Origin: Verrucomicrobiota bacterium
GTDB lineage: Bacteria; Verrucomicrobiota; Verrucomicrobiia; Verrucomicrobiales; DEV007
Length of the DNA: 5,155 nt
Direction: 5' to 3'
Assembly (NCBI GenBank): GCA_027618625.1
Contig: JAQCER010000334.1
Coordinates: 1-5,155, forward strand
The position numbers and the translations under genes are program-made. Positions 1-5,092 of the stretch are shown piece after piece (the first letter of the stretch is position 1; every line of letters starts with the position of its first letter). The notes under the pieces are model-generated. The model made no database searches. It saw nothing but the letters and a program-made list of their open reading frames with translations, and was not told the DNA's origin.

Positions 1-278
1 TTTCTACTGCAAGCAGCATCCGGCGGAGATTCGATGACTCTTTCAACCACTCCCGCTGCATGGCATAGCTGTGCGAGCCACCACTCCCGATGCCCCTCGA
101 TCTGCGGGTCGAAAACCAGACAGGTGGCTGCAGCTCCAAAAACGGCATCACGAAACTCGGTGACATCGAATCGTTGCGCATGAACCAAGGCGCGTCCGTG
201 TCCGGTCGTCAGGGCGTGTTTGAAGGCATCCTCATTAAGCGGATACGATGGTGGATGAATTTCGAAGGTGGCCGCCAT
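1..278 (-). CDS. Uncharacterised protein, N-terminal 92 residues (gene runs off the left edge)
   Basis: Reading the minus strand from an ATG at 278-276 gives an uninterrupted frame of 92 codons to the edge, with no stop. The protein begins MAATFEIHPPSYPLNEDAFK and has the later stretches RALVHAQRFDVTEF, CLVFDPQIEGHREWW and LAQLCHAAGVVERVI. The composition is that of a soluble, helix-rich protein with no signal peptide or membrane segment. The FDPQ-x-EG-x-R pattern after an Ala/Cys-rich helix reminds me of the N-terminus of some uncharacterised HEAT-like repeat proteins, but this is recollection, not a demonstrated match. The frame stays open upstream to a TAA at 365-363 without another ATG, GTG or TTG codon, so 278 is the only normal start. 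No convincing Shine-Dalgarno sequence precedes it. It is divergent from the cupin-like gene, which suggests possible shared regulation. The function is not recognised. Confidence 0.6.
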   Translation of the reverse strand, partial: MAATFEIHPPSYPLNEDAFKHALTTGHGRALVHAQRFDVTEFRDAVFGAAATCLVFDPQIEGHREWWLAQLCHAAGVVERVIESPPDAACSR

Positions 279-427
279 ATTTGTCGCCGCTGCACAATTC
301 TTATCCCAACCCCAGAGCGAGTCAACGAAACGAATCCTGGTCGGCCCGAGCGTGGGCGTGGATTATTTGCCTGATACCCGAAGATTGCTCCTTGTGGCGC
401 GGCTTCGAATGGCCGAAGCATGTGGCC

Positions 428-1627
428 ATGAATCCCTTTTTCGAACAGCTCGGCCGCACGGTATTGGAACGGTGGAAGCAGACGAATTTTTCGCTCGAAG
501 TCTTCCCCGAAATCGCTCAAGTGGCCTTGAATGAAGCACCTCCGTCCGAGCACGTGGATCTGGACGACCTGGTCCACGAGTTTCTCTGCAATGACGGACA
601 ACCTTTTCAAAGCCAGTCGGGTTTCGGCCAGCCTGAGCTGGTGGCCTTTGTTGACCAACGTTTCTACATTCAGATCCTGTTCTGGCTGGATGGAACCACC
701 GACATCCATCAGCACGAGTTCTCAGGCGCGTTTCATGTCATGGCGGGCTCCAGCATCCATGCAGAGTTCGACTTCGAGACCGCCCAATCAATCACTCCGC
801 ATTTGCGCATCGGCGATCTGCGGATGAGGCAGATCGAGCTTCTGCAAACCGGGCACACGGTTCCCATCACCTCTGGCCAGGGCTGTATCCACTCTCTCTT
901 CCATCTTGATACGCCCTCTGTCACCGTGGTGGTCCGCACCCAAAACGATCCAGGCACCGGGCCGCAGTTCAATTACCTGCCACCCCACATCGCCATGGAT
1001 CCCAATCAAGAGGACGCGCTGACGATGCGCCGCAAACAACTCCTCGACGTTCTGGAAACTGTTGGCCATCCCGACTACGCCCAGCTCGTCATTGAGATGG
1101 TGGAGAGCCTGGATTTCGAACGCGGCTTCTACACCCTGCAGCACGCCTTGGGCCACCTTCAGAATCTGGGCGAATGGGAATCCGTCTTCCAGGCATTTCA
1201 AGAAAAACACGGCGAACTCGCGAACGGAATTCCTGACACGCTGGCCGAATCCCGCCGCCGGGATATCATCGCAGACCTGCGCGGTCACATCGACGATCCA
1301 GATCTCCGCTTCTTTCTCGCGCTCCTCATGAATGTCCCTACCCGCGCCGACATCCTCGACCTCATTGCCGAGCGCTTCCCCGACCAGCCCCCTATCGAGA
1401 CCGTCCTCCGCTGGGCGGAAGAACTGATCGTGCCCACCGATTTTGGCATCGCCCTTCTCGATGCCACCATCCCTGAATCTGCCGACGAATCCATCGCGGC
1501 CCAAGCCGATTCAATGATCGCCGCACTCAGAGTCGCGATCGAAGACAACGAGGAACCCTTCCCGGAAGAACTCACCGAATTCCACGCCGCCCTACGTGTC
1601 TCCTGCCTGAGCATCCTGTTCTCTTAA
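428..1627 (+). CDS. Uncharacterised cupin-fold protein (cysteine-dioxygenase-like metal site) with helical C-terminal half
   Basis: The product is 399 residues. Residues about 70-170 read as a cupin core. A strand-rich stretch QILFWLDGTTDIHQHEFSG carries His94-x-His96, then comes HVMAG at 103-107, and a second motif GCIHSLFHLDTPSVTVVVR around 152-170 supplies His155 (or His159). The HxH plus a later His, and the hydrophobic pattern around them, match the layout of the non-haem iron site in cysteine dioxygenase-type cupins. The position of the Cys of the animal-enzyme Cys-Tyr crosslink is Ala101 here, and I see no clear equivalent of its substrate-binding Arg. The substrate is therefore unknown, and oxygenase activity is only a possibility. 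Residues about 190-399 are acidic and apparently all-helical, including DPDLRFFLALLMNVPTRADIL and FPDQPPIETVLRWAEEL. No signal peptide or membrane span is seen. I chose the ATG at 428 because an earlier in-frame ATG at 248 would overlap the divergent gene and add about 60 poorly protein-like residues. The Shine-Dalgarno sequence is weak. Confidence 0.8.
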   Translation: MNPFFEQLGRTVLERWKQTNFSLEVFPEIAQVALNEAPPSEHVDLDDLVHEFLCNDGQPFQSQSGFGQPELVAFVDQRFYIQILFWLDGTTDIHQHEFSGAFHVMAGSSIHAEFDFETAQSITPHLRIGDLRMRQIELLQTGHTVPITSGQGCIHSLFHLDTPSVTVVVRTQNDPGTGPQFNYLPPHIAMDPNQEDALTMRRKQLLDVLETVGHPDYAQLVIEMVESLDFERGFYTLQHALGHLQNLGEWESVFQAFQEKHGELANGIPDTLAESRRRDIIADLRGHIDDPDLRFFLALLMNVPTRADILDLIAERFPDQPPIETVLRWAEELIVPTDFGIALLDATIPESADESIAAQADSMIAALRVAIEDNEEPFPEELTEFHAALRVSCLSILFS

Positions 1628-1721
1628 TGTCGAGACCGATCGACAGATAAAAAATGATGCCACGGCCCCAGAATGGTATCCGCTTTTCCCTCGCTTCCAC
1701 GTCCAGCAACTTTGGTGTCTA

Positions 1722-1755
1722 CTTTTCATGACAAGCATGATAAGTCGCTTATTTT
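1722..1755 (+). terminator. Possible weak terminator hairpins in the convergent cupin/pgsA gap
   Basis: The 169-bp gap between the convergent cupin-like gene and pgsA holds no credible gene. It contains an inverted repeat TCATG-ACAAG-CATGA (1726-1740), extendable outward through one mismatch to 1722-1744. An alternative hairpin ATAAG-TCG-CTTAT (1740-1752) overlaps it and is followed by a short T run (1752-1755). The stems are short and AT-rich, so terminator function for the plus-strand gene is only suggested by position and by the T run. Confidence 0.25.
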
Positions 1756-1796
1756 GTGCCTTTCATTCCTGCAAACGCGCCTCGGCAGCGATTCAT

Positions 1797-2384
1797 TCAA
1801 TCCACATCGGACAGCAGCGCCCGGTTCTTTACCATGTAGCTCATGCCCGAGTAAATGGTCACGAATGCTGTGATGCCAATGATGGCGTCTCCCGCGATGG
1901 CTCGGCTGGTCCATTTCCATTCGAAGAGGAAAGTGCTCCATGCGAACATCGTTTCTTTCGACGCGATGAACATCAGCAGATAGATGATCGTGACGATCTG
2001 CAGGACGGTTTTCAATTTGCCGAGAGAATCTGCTGCCAGCACGGCGCCCTGCGATGTGGCCAGCAAACGCAAGCCAGTCACGAGAAATTCGCGGGCCAGC
2101 ATGGCGATGACGATCCATGCGGGAATGAGGTCATCCCGGGTCAGGATGACGAAGGCCGAGCACATCAGCACTTTGTCGGCAAGCGGATCCATGAGCTTGC
2201 CAAAGTTCGTGATGAGGCTGTGCTTCCGTGCGATGTAGCCATCGAGGAAATCGGTGATGGCTGCAATGATGAACAACATCAGCCCGATGCTGTAGCGTTC
2301 CGGCAGACTGTCGATCGATACCACGGCGACGAAGATCGCGGTTAAGACCAGACGCGCGAGCGTCAACTGGTTGGGGATGTTCAC
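1797..2384 (-). CDS. pgsA: CDP-diacylglycerol--glycerol-3-phosphate 3-phosphatidyltransferase (phosphatidylglycerophosphate synthase)
   Basis: This inner-membrane enzyme transfers the phosphatidyl group from CDP-diacylglycerol to sn-glycerol-3-phosphate, giving phosphatidylglycerophosphate and CMP. It is the committed step to phosphatidylglycerol and cardiolipin. The 195-residue product has the usual family length. It carries the complete CDP-alcohol phosphotransferase signature D45-x2-D48-G49-x2-A52-R53-x8-G62-x3-D66-x3-D70, whose aspartates bind the metal ions. The N-terminus MNIPNQLTLARLVL and the later LAREFLVTGLR are typical of PgsA rather than phosphatidylserine synthase. Several hydrophobic segments (about 11-25, 31-45, 71-97, 125-140 and 163-183) fit a multi-spanning protein. 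The start is GTG at 2384-2382, overlapping the moaE TGA as GTGA. No clear Shine-Dalgarno sequence precedes it, so translation is probably coupled to moaE. The stop is TGA. Confidence 0.95.
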   Translation of the reverse strand: MNIPNQLTLARLVLTAIFVAVVSIDSLPERYSIGLMLFIIAAITDFLDGYIARKHSLITNFGKLMDPLADKVLMCSAFVILTRDDLIPAWIVIAMLAREFLVTGLRLLATSQGAVLAADSLGKLKTVLQIVTIIYLLMFIASKETMFAWSTFLFEWKWTSRAIAGDAIIGITAFVTIYSGMSYMVKNRALLSDVD

Positions 2385-2791
2385 GAGGTATTGGTTGTCT
2401 CGTCAGCGAAAACAGGATGTTTCCAGATGGGGACGTCTTCTTTGATACGTCGAAGGTAGCTGGCAAGCAAGTCAAACGCCGCGGCGCTGTGCGGCTGTCC
2501 CAGGGCAATCACGATCGACGGCTCGCCTGCAGCCACAAATCCGATCCGGTGCACGATAATTACCGGGTGTGGGCTGACTGAATTTTGGAAGTCGTCGACG
2601 ATTTTCCGGAGTGTGCGTTCGGCCATTTCCGGGTATGCCGAGTAGCGGATTCCAGAGATCTTCCGACCGCCTTCGACGCCACGAACCACGCCTAAAAACC
2701 GCAAATCGGCCCCGAGTCGCTCGTCCTCAAAAGGATCGACCACTGGGATGGGATCTTCGGTCAAGGAAACCCGGATACTGTTATTTGTCAT
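2381..2791 (-). CDS. moaE: Molybdopterin synthase catalytic (large) subunit MoaE, somewhat divergent
   Basis: MoaE, with the thiocarboxylated small subunit MoaD, converts cyclic pyranopterin monophosphate (precursor Z) to molybdopterin in molybdenum cofactor synthesis in the cytoplasm. The 136-residue product shows the family pattern: GADLRFLGVVRG (28-38, with the conserved Arg37), Y50-x-AYPEMAERTL, VIIVHRIGFVAAGEPSIVIAL (77-97) and the C-terminal IKEDVPIWK. Lys117 and Lys124 have the same seven-residue spacing as the catalytic Lys119/Lys126 of E. coli MoaE. The usual His-Arg before the AF motif is His101-Ser102 here, and the WK is followed by HP instead of the acidic residue common in the family. 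The protein is slightly short at the C-terminus compared with the E. coli enzyme (about 150 residues). I chose the ATG at 2791. An in-frame TTG at 2833 would add 14 residues unlike the family N-terminus. It is the first gene of a two-gene unit with pgsA; no moaD is visible in the window. Confidence 0.9.
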   Translation of the reverse strand: MTNNSIRVSLTEDPIPVVDPFEDERLGADLRFLGVVRGVEGGRKISGIRYSAYPEMAERTLRKIVDDFQNSVSPHPVIIVHRIGFVAAGEPSIVIALGQPHSAAAFDLLASYLRRIKEDVPIWKHPVFADETTNTS

Positions 2792-2819
2792 TTGCACAGT
2801 GGGAAACAAGCGGCTATCA

Positions 2820-2830
2820 CCCCTTTGGGG
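2820..2830. repeat. Small perfect hairpin CCCC-TTT-GGGG in the moaE/gnd divergent gap
   Basis: A four-base GC-only stem with a three-base loop lies about 30 bp upstream of the moaE start. It could be a leader hairpin in the moaE transcript or part of an operator. There is no direct functional evidence, and such a short repeat can occur by chance. Confidence 0.35.
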
Positions 2831-2832
2831 CA

Positions 2833-2874
2833 AGCAAAAGCGTTAACACTGCCGGGAATGGCGGCACTTTTGTT
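2833..2874. repeat. Two-tier inverted repeat in the moaE/gnd divergent gap
   Basis: The outer arms AGCAAAAG (2833-2840) and CTTTTGTT (2867-2874) pair over eight positions with one G-U in the plus-strand RNA. Inside, CTGCC (2849-2853) pairs with GGCGG (2860-2864), with one U-G, around a six-base loop. The element ends 27 bases before the gnd start codon, in the 110-bp region that must hold the promoters of both moaE and gnd. It could be a leader structure for gnd or a binding site for a dimeric regulator. I could not identify convincing -35/-10 boxes around it. Confidence 0.4.
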
Positions 2875-2901
2875 ACAACCCGCCAGCGCCAAATAGACCT
2901 T

Positions 2902-4245
2902 ATGATTAAAAGTGATTTCGGACTCATCGGACTGGCCGTGATGGGCCAGAACCTCGTTTTGAACGTCGAAAGCCGCGGCTTTCAGGTTTCAGTTTACAAT
3001 CGAACCTACGCCACGACCGAGGATTTCCTGAACGGAACCGCCAAAGGGCACGAAGTCGTTGGGTTCAAGGAACTGAAGGATTTCGTCGACAGTATCCAGA
3101 GCCCGCGCAGGGTGATGATCATGGTGCAGGCTGGTGCAGCCGTAGATGCCGTGATCGCGCAGCTGGTTCCGCTTTTGGACAAAGGGGACCTGATCATCGA
3201 TGGCGGAAACTCACTTTTTACCGATACCGAACGCCGCAGCCGCGAGCTTGAGGAAAAGGGCCTGCTGTTCATCGGCGCCGGCGTTTCTGGCGGAGAAGAG
3301 GGCGCACTGAAAGGCCCCGCCATCATGCCCGGTGGGCCGCTCGATAGCTGGGGCATCATTGAGCCAATCTTCACCAAGATCGCCGCAGTCGTCGATGGCG
3401 AGCCCTGCTGCCGTCACATGGGTCCTGGCGGTGCTGGTCACTACGTGAAAATGGTTCACAATGGCATCGAGTACGGCGACATGCAGCTCATCTGCGAGGC
3501 TTACAATCTGCTCAAAAATTTCCCTGGCATGACTAACCAGGATCTGCACGAAATCTTCACCGAGTGGAACAATGGCGATCTCGAAAGTTACCTCATCGAG
3601 ATCACCTCACAGATTTTCACCGTCAAGGACGATGAGACTGGCGAATACGTGGTCGACCTGATCCTTGATCGCGCCGGTCAAAAGGGCACCGGTCGTTGGA
3701 CTGTTCTTTCCGCCACGGAAATGGGTGCGGTGATTTCCACCATGAACTCAGCGGTTGAAGCCCGTATCCTTTCATCATGGAAGGACGAACGGGTCGAGGC
3801 CTCGAAGCACCTTCAGGGCCCGACGGAGTTCCAGTGTTCAATGAGCAAAGAGGAACTCGTCACAGCCGTGCGCGACGCGCTGTTCGCATCGAAGATCATT
3901 TCTTACGCTCAGGGTATGGAGATGCTCGGGCTCGCCAGCAAGCAGTACAATTGGAATCTCAACATGGGAGACATCTCCACGATCTGGCGTGGAGGCTGTA
4001 TCATCCGCGCGCAGTTCCTCAACAGCATTAAGGAAGCTTACGAGACCAATTCTGATCTCGCGAACCTCATGCTGGCTCCTTACTTCACGGAGACGCTCAA
4101 CCGCCTGCAGGCCAACTGGCGCAAAGTCGTTGCGCTCTCCGTCGAGAATGGCATTCCGGCTCCCGCGTTCAGCGCGTCGCTCGGCTACTACGACAGTTAC
4201 CGCACCGCCCGCCTGCCAGCCAATCTGCTCCAGGCACACTACTAA
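2902..4245 (+). CDS. gnd: 6-phosphogluconate dehydrogenase (decarboxylating, NADP-type), ended early by an in-frame TAA
   Basis: This enzyme of the oxidative pentose phosphate pathway oxidises and decarboxylates 6-phosphogluconate to ribulose-5-phosphate, normally making NADPH, as a cytoplasmic homodimer. The 447-residue product begins MIKSDFGLIGLAVMGQNL, the Rossmann motif. Asn33-Arg34-Thr35 match the NADP 2'-phosphate recognition loop. IIDGGNS (98-104) and GVSGGEEGA (127-135) bind coenzyme and substrate. The catalytic Lys183, His186-Asn187 and Glu190 are all present, as are Lys261 and Arg288. The helical domain is intact through DSYRTARLPANLLQA (431-445). Then HY and a TAA follow where relatives read QRDYFGAHTY. 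The family is usually about 470-490 residues, and the missing tail is encoded in the same frame after the stop (separate entry). The start is ATG at 2902, the only candidate fitting the family N-terminus; no good Shine-Dalgarno sequence is visible. As annotated, activity is doubtful because the tail completes the neighbouring subunit's active site. Confidence 0.93.
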   Translation: MIKSDFGLIGLAVMGQNLVLNVESRGFQVSVYNRTYATTEDFLNGTAKGHEVVGFKELKDFVDSIQSPRRVMIMVQAGAAVDAVIAQLVPLLDKGDLIIDGGNSLFTDTERRSRELEEKGLLFIGAGVSGGEEGALKGPAIMPGGPLDSWGIIEPIFTKIAAVVDGEPCCRHMGPGGAGHYVKMVHNGIEYGDMQLICEAYNLLKNFPGMTNQDLHEIFTEWNNGDLESYLIEITSQIFTVKDDETGEYVVDLILDRAGQKGTGRWTVLSATEMGAVISTMNSAVEARILSSWKDERVEASKHLQGPTEFQCSMSKEELVTAVRDALFASKIISYAQGMEMLGLASKQYNWNLNMGDISTIWRGGCIIRAQFLNSIKEAYETNSDLANLMLAPYFTETLNRLQANWRKVVALSVENGIPAPAFSASLGYYDSYRTARLPANLLQAHY

Positions 4246-4329
4246 AACTTCGGCGCCCACACGTATCAGCGTGTCGACAAGCCCCTCGATCAAGTTTTCC
4301 ACACCCAATGGCCGGAAGTGATCGACTGA
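4243..4329 (+). other. gnd: gnd C-terminal tail coded in frame after the premature TAA
   Basis: Directly after the gnd TAA (4243-4245), the same frame continues for 27 codons to a TGA at 4327-4329. It encodes NFGAHTYQRVDKP, a short linker, then VFHTQWPEVID. FGAHTY-x-R-x-D and FHT-x-W are the recognised C-terminal signature of 6-phosphogluconate dehydrogenases. Read through, the protein would be 475 residues, a normal family length. The His in GAHTY corresponds to His452 of the sheep enzyme, which reaches into the partner subunit's active site. The conserved Arg six residues before it (sheep Arg446) falls at Tyr447 here. Sequencing error, a recent mutation and readthrough are all possible; the sequence alone does not decide. 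Confidence 0.85.
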
Positions 4330-4354
4330 TCCCGCCTGGTAGGCCTGAAATTCA

Positions 4355-4370
4355 CACTTGTTTCCAAGTG
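4355..4370 (+). repeat. Inverted repeat CACTTG-TTTC-CAAGTG downstream of gnd
   Basis: A perfect six-base stem with a four-base loop lies 25 bp after the TGA that would end full-length gnd. No T run follows, so it is not a standard intrinsic terminator. By position it could help stop or stabilise the gnd transcript. Functional assignment is weak. Confidence 0.35.
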
Positions 4371-4427
4371 GGAGCCATTCGAGAGGGATCGTCAATATAT
4401 GCGGAACAATTGAGGGGATTTGATTGG

Positions 4428-4459
4428 CTCACACCTGTCAAATTCCTGTAGAGTGTGAG
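4428..4459 (+). promoter_or_regulatory. Perfect 7-bp inverted repeat overlapping the ribosome-binding region of the cNMP-domain gene
   Basis: CTCACAC (4428-4434) and GTGTGAG (4453-4459) are perfect reverse complements separated by 18 bases. The right arm contains most of the purine-rich GTGAGG just before the ATG at 4463, so an RNA hairpin would hide the probable ribosome-binding site. As DNA, the half-sites are TCACA and TGTGA, the same words as a CRP-type site but in the opposite order and wider apart. A short direct repeat CCTGT (4434-4438 and 4445-4449) lies partly within it. Either RNA or operator function is inference. Confidence 0.4.
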
Positions 4460-4462
4460 GCA

Positions 4463-4954
4463 ATGGCGAATAGCGATCCATCCCCCAGACTTCCATCCGT
4501 AGGCGCGTTAGAGAAGCTTGATTCAGCCGTGCGGGACCAGTTTGCTGGTTACGGCACATTCCAGACCATGCCCCATGGGGCCTACATCGCGAGACAGGGC
4601 AGCCATCATTCCACCATGTCGCTGGTTCTGGACGGCAAACTGAAGGTGCTCTGCAATGCCCATGGCGACATCGTCGATCTCGCAAGCCTGCGTCCTGGCG
4701 CCCTCGTGGGAGAAGTCAGCCTGATCGACTGCCACCATTCGAGTGCGGATGTGATCGTCGACAGCGATCACGCCGACCTCTGGACCATCGAGAAGGAAGC
4801 CTTTGATGCATTTCTGGAAAAAGACCCAGTGGCTGGAATCCAGGTGTTACGGGTGATTGCCGGCGAGCTTTGTCATCTGCTCCGGCTGAATAGCGAGAAG
4901 ATGCTGCGAGAGGTCGAGACGCGAAAAGCGCGGTTTCTGGACATGGATTTCTAG
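4463..4954 (+). CDS. Single-domain cyclic-nucleotide-binding-like (CRP-type cNMP fold) protein without DNA-binding domain
   Basis: The product is 163 residues. Residues about 20-115 follow the cNMP-binding beta-roll of the CRP/FNR and PKA regulatory families: YIARQGSHHSTMSLVLDGKL (41-60), then LRPGALVGEVSLID (76-89), the phosphate-binding cassette, then ADLWTIEKEAFDAFLEKDP. Gly83-Glu84 of the cassette are kept. The arginine that normally holds the cyclic phosphate (in P-R-x-A) is replaced in SSADV (Ser93), so classical cAMP binding is doubtful. The C-terminal helix (about 121-163, ending EKMLREVETRKARFLDMDF) resembles the dimerisation helix but has no helix-turn-helix after it, unlike CRP proteins of about 210 residues. 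It may therefore be a sensor or partner subunit rather than a transcription factor. I chose the ATG at 4463, preceded by TAGAG and GTGAGG; an in-frame TTG at 4424 would start inside the inverted repeat region. No operon partner is visible. The stop is TAG. Confidence 0.85.
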   Translation: MANSDPSPRLPSVGALEKLDSAVRDQFAGYGTFQTMPHGAYIARQGSHHSTMSLVLDGKLKVLCNAHGDIVDLASLRPGALVGEVSLIDCHHSSADVIVDSDHADLWTIEKEAFDAFLEKDPVAGIQVLRVIAGELCHLLRLNSEKMLREVETRKARFLDMDF

Positions 4955-5005
4955 CTGTTTCACTCAGGGCAAAGAGGCTATCCCGTCTGCTGGAGCGGTC
5001 GGGAA

Positions 5006-5018
5006 CGCTGAGCCAGCG
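5006..5018. repeat. Small hairpin CGCTG-AGC-CAGCG after the cNMP-domain gene
   Basis: A perfect five-base GC-rich stem with a three-base loop lies about 50 bp after the TAG of the cNMP-domain gene. A looser inverted repeat TCCCG...CGGGA (4981-5004) lies just before it. No T run follows on either strand, so a terminator role is only suggested by position between the apparent ends of two convergent genes. Confidence 0.25.
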
Positions 5019-5092
5019 ATCCTCAATGGAAGCGGAGCCCCGATGCTTGTGATTCGCAGACTTTTTGGTGTCGGCTGGGACGGGCCGGTTGG

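Noticed and set aside
248..427. N-terminal extension of the cupin-like protein to the ATG at 248
   Set aside because: It would overlap the start of the divergent gene, and the added residues are Pro/Arg/Trp-rich and not domain-like. The ATG at 428 begins a convincing helix.
209..1504. Long minus-strand open frames beneath the cupin-like gene
   Set aside because: They are antisense shadows of a good plus-strand gene, with compositions that show no domain or motif.
1628..1647. Inverted repeat TGTCG...CGACA followed by an A run as a terminator
   Set aside because: The run after the hairpin is A, not T, on the plus strand. On the minus strand the T run lies on the wrong side of the hairpin.
1673..2345. 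Plus-strand open frames opposite pgsA and in the convergent gap
   Set aside because: The pgsA signature on the minus strand is complete. The opposing products are His/Asp/Gln-rich with no recognisable fold.
2611..2901. Upstream extension of gnd across the moaE region
   Set aside because: The frame is open by chance opposite moaE. The family N-terminus with the Rossmann motif begins exactly at the ATG at 2902.
4243..4245. UAA reassigned to an amino acid in this organism
   Set aside because: The cupin-like gene ends naturally at TAA after a plausible C-terminus, and known bacterial code changes affect UGA, not UAA. A local mutation or error in gnd is simpler.
4425..4452. Promoter TTGGCT - 16 bp - TGTAGA before the cNMP-domain gene
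   Set aside because: Only about four and three of six positions match the sigma-70 consensus, and transcription would begin almost at the start codon.
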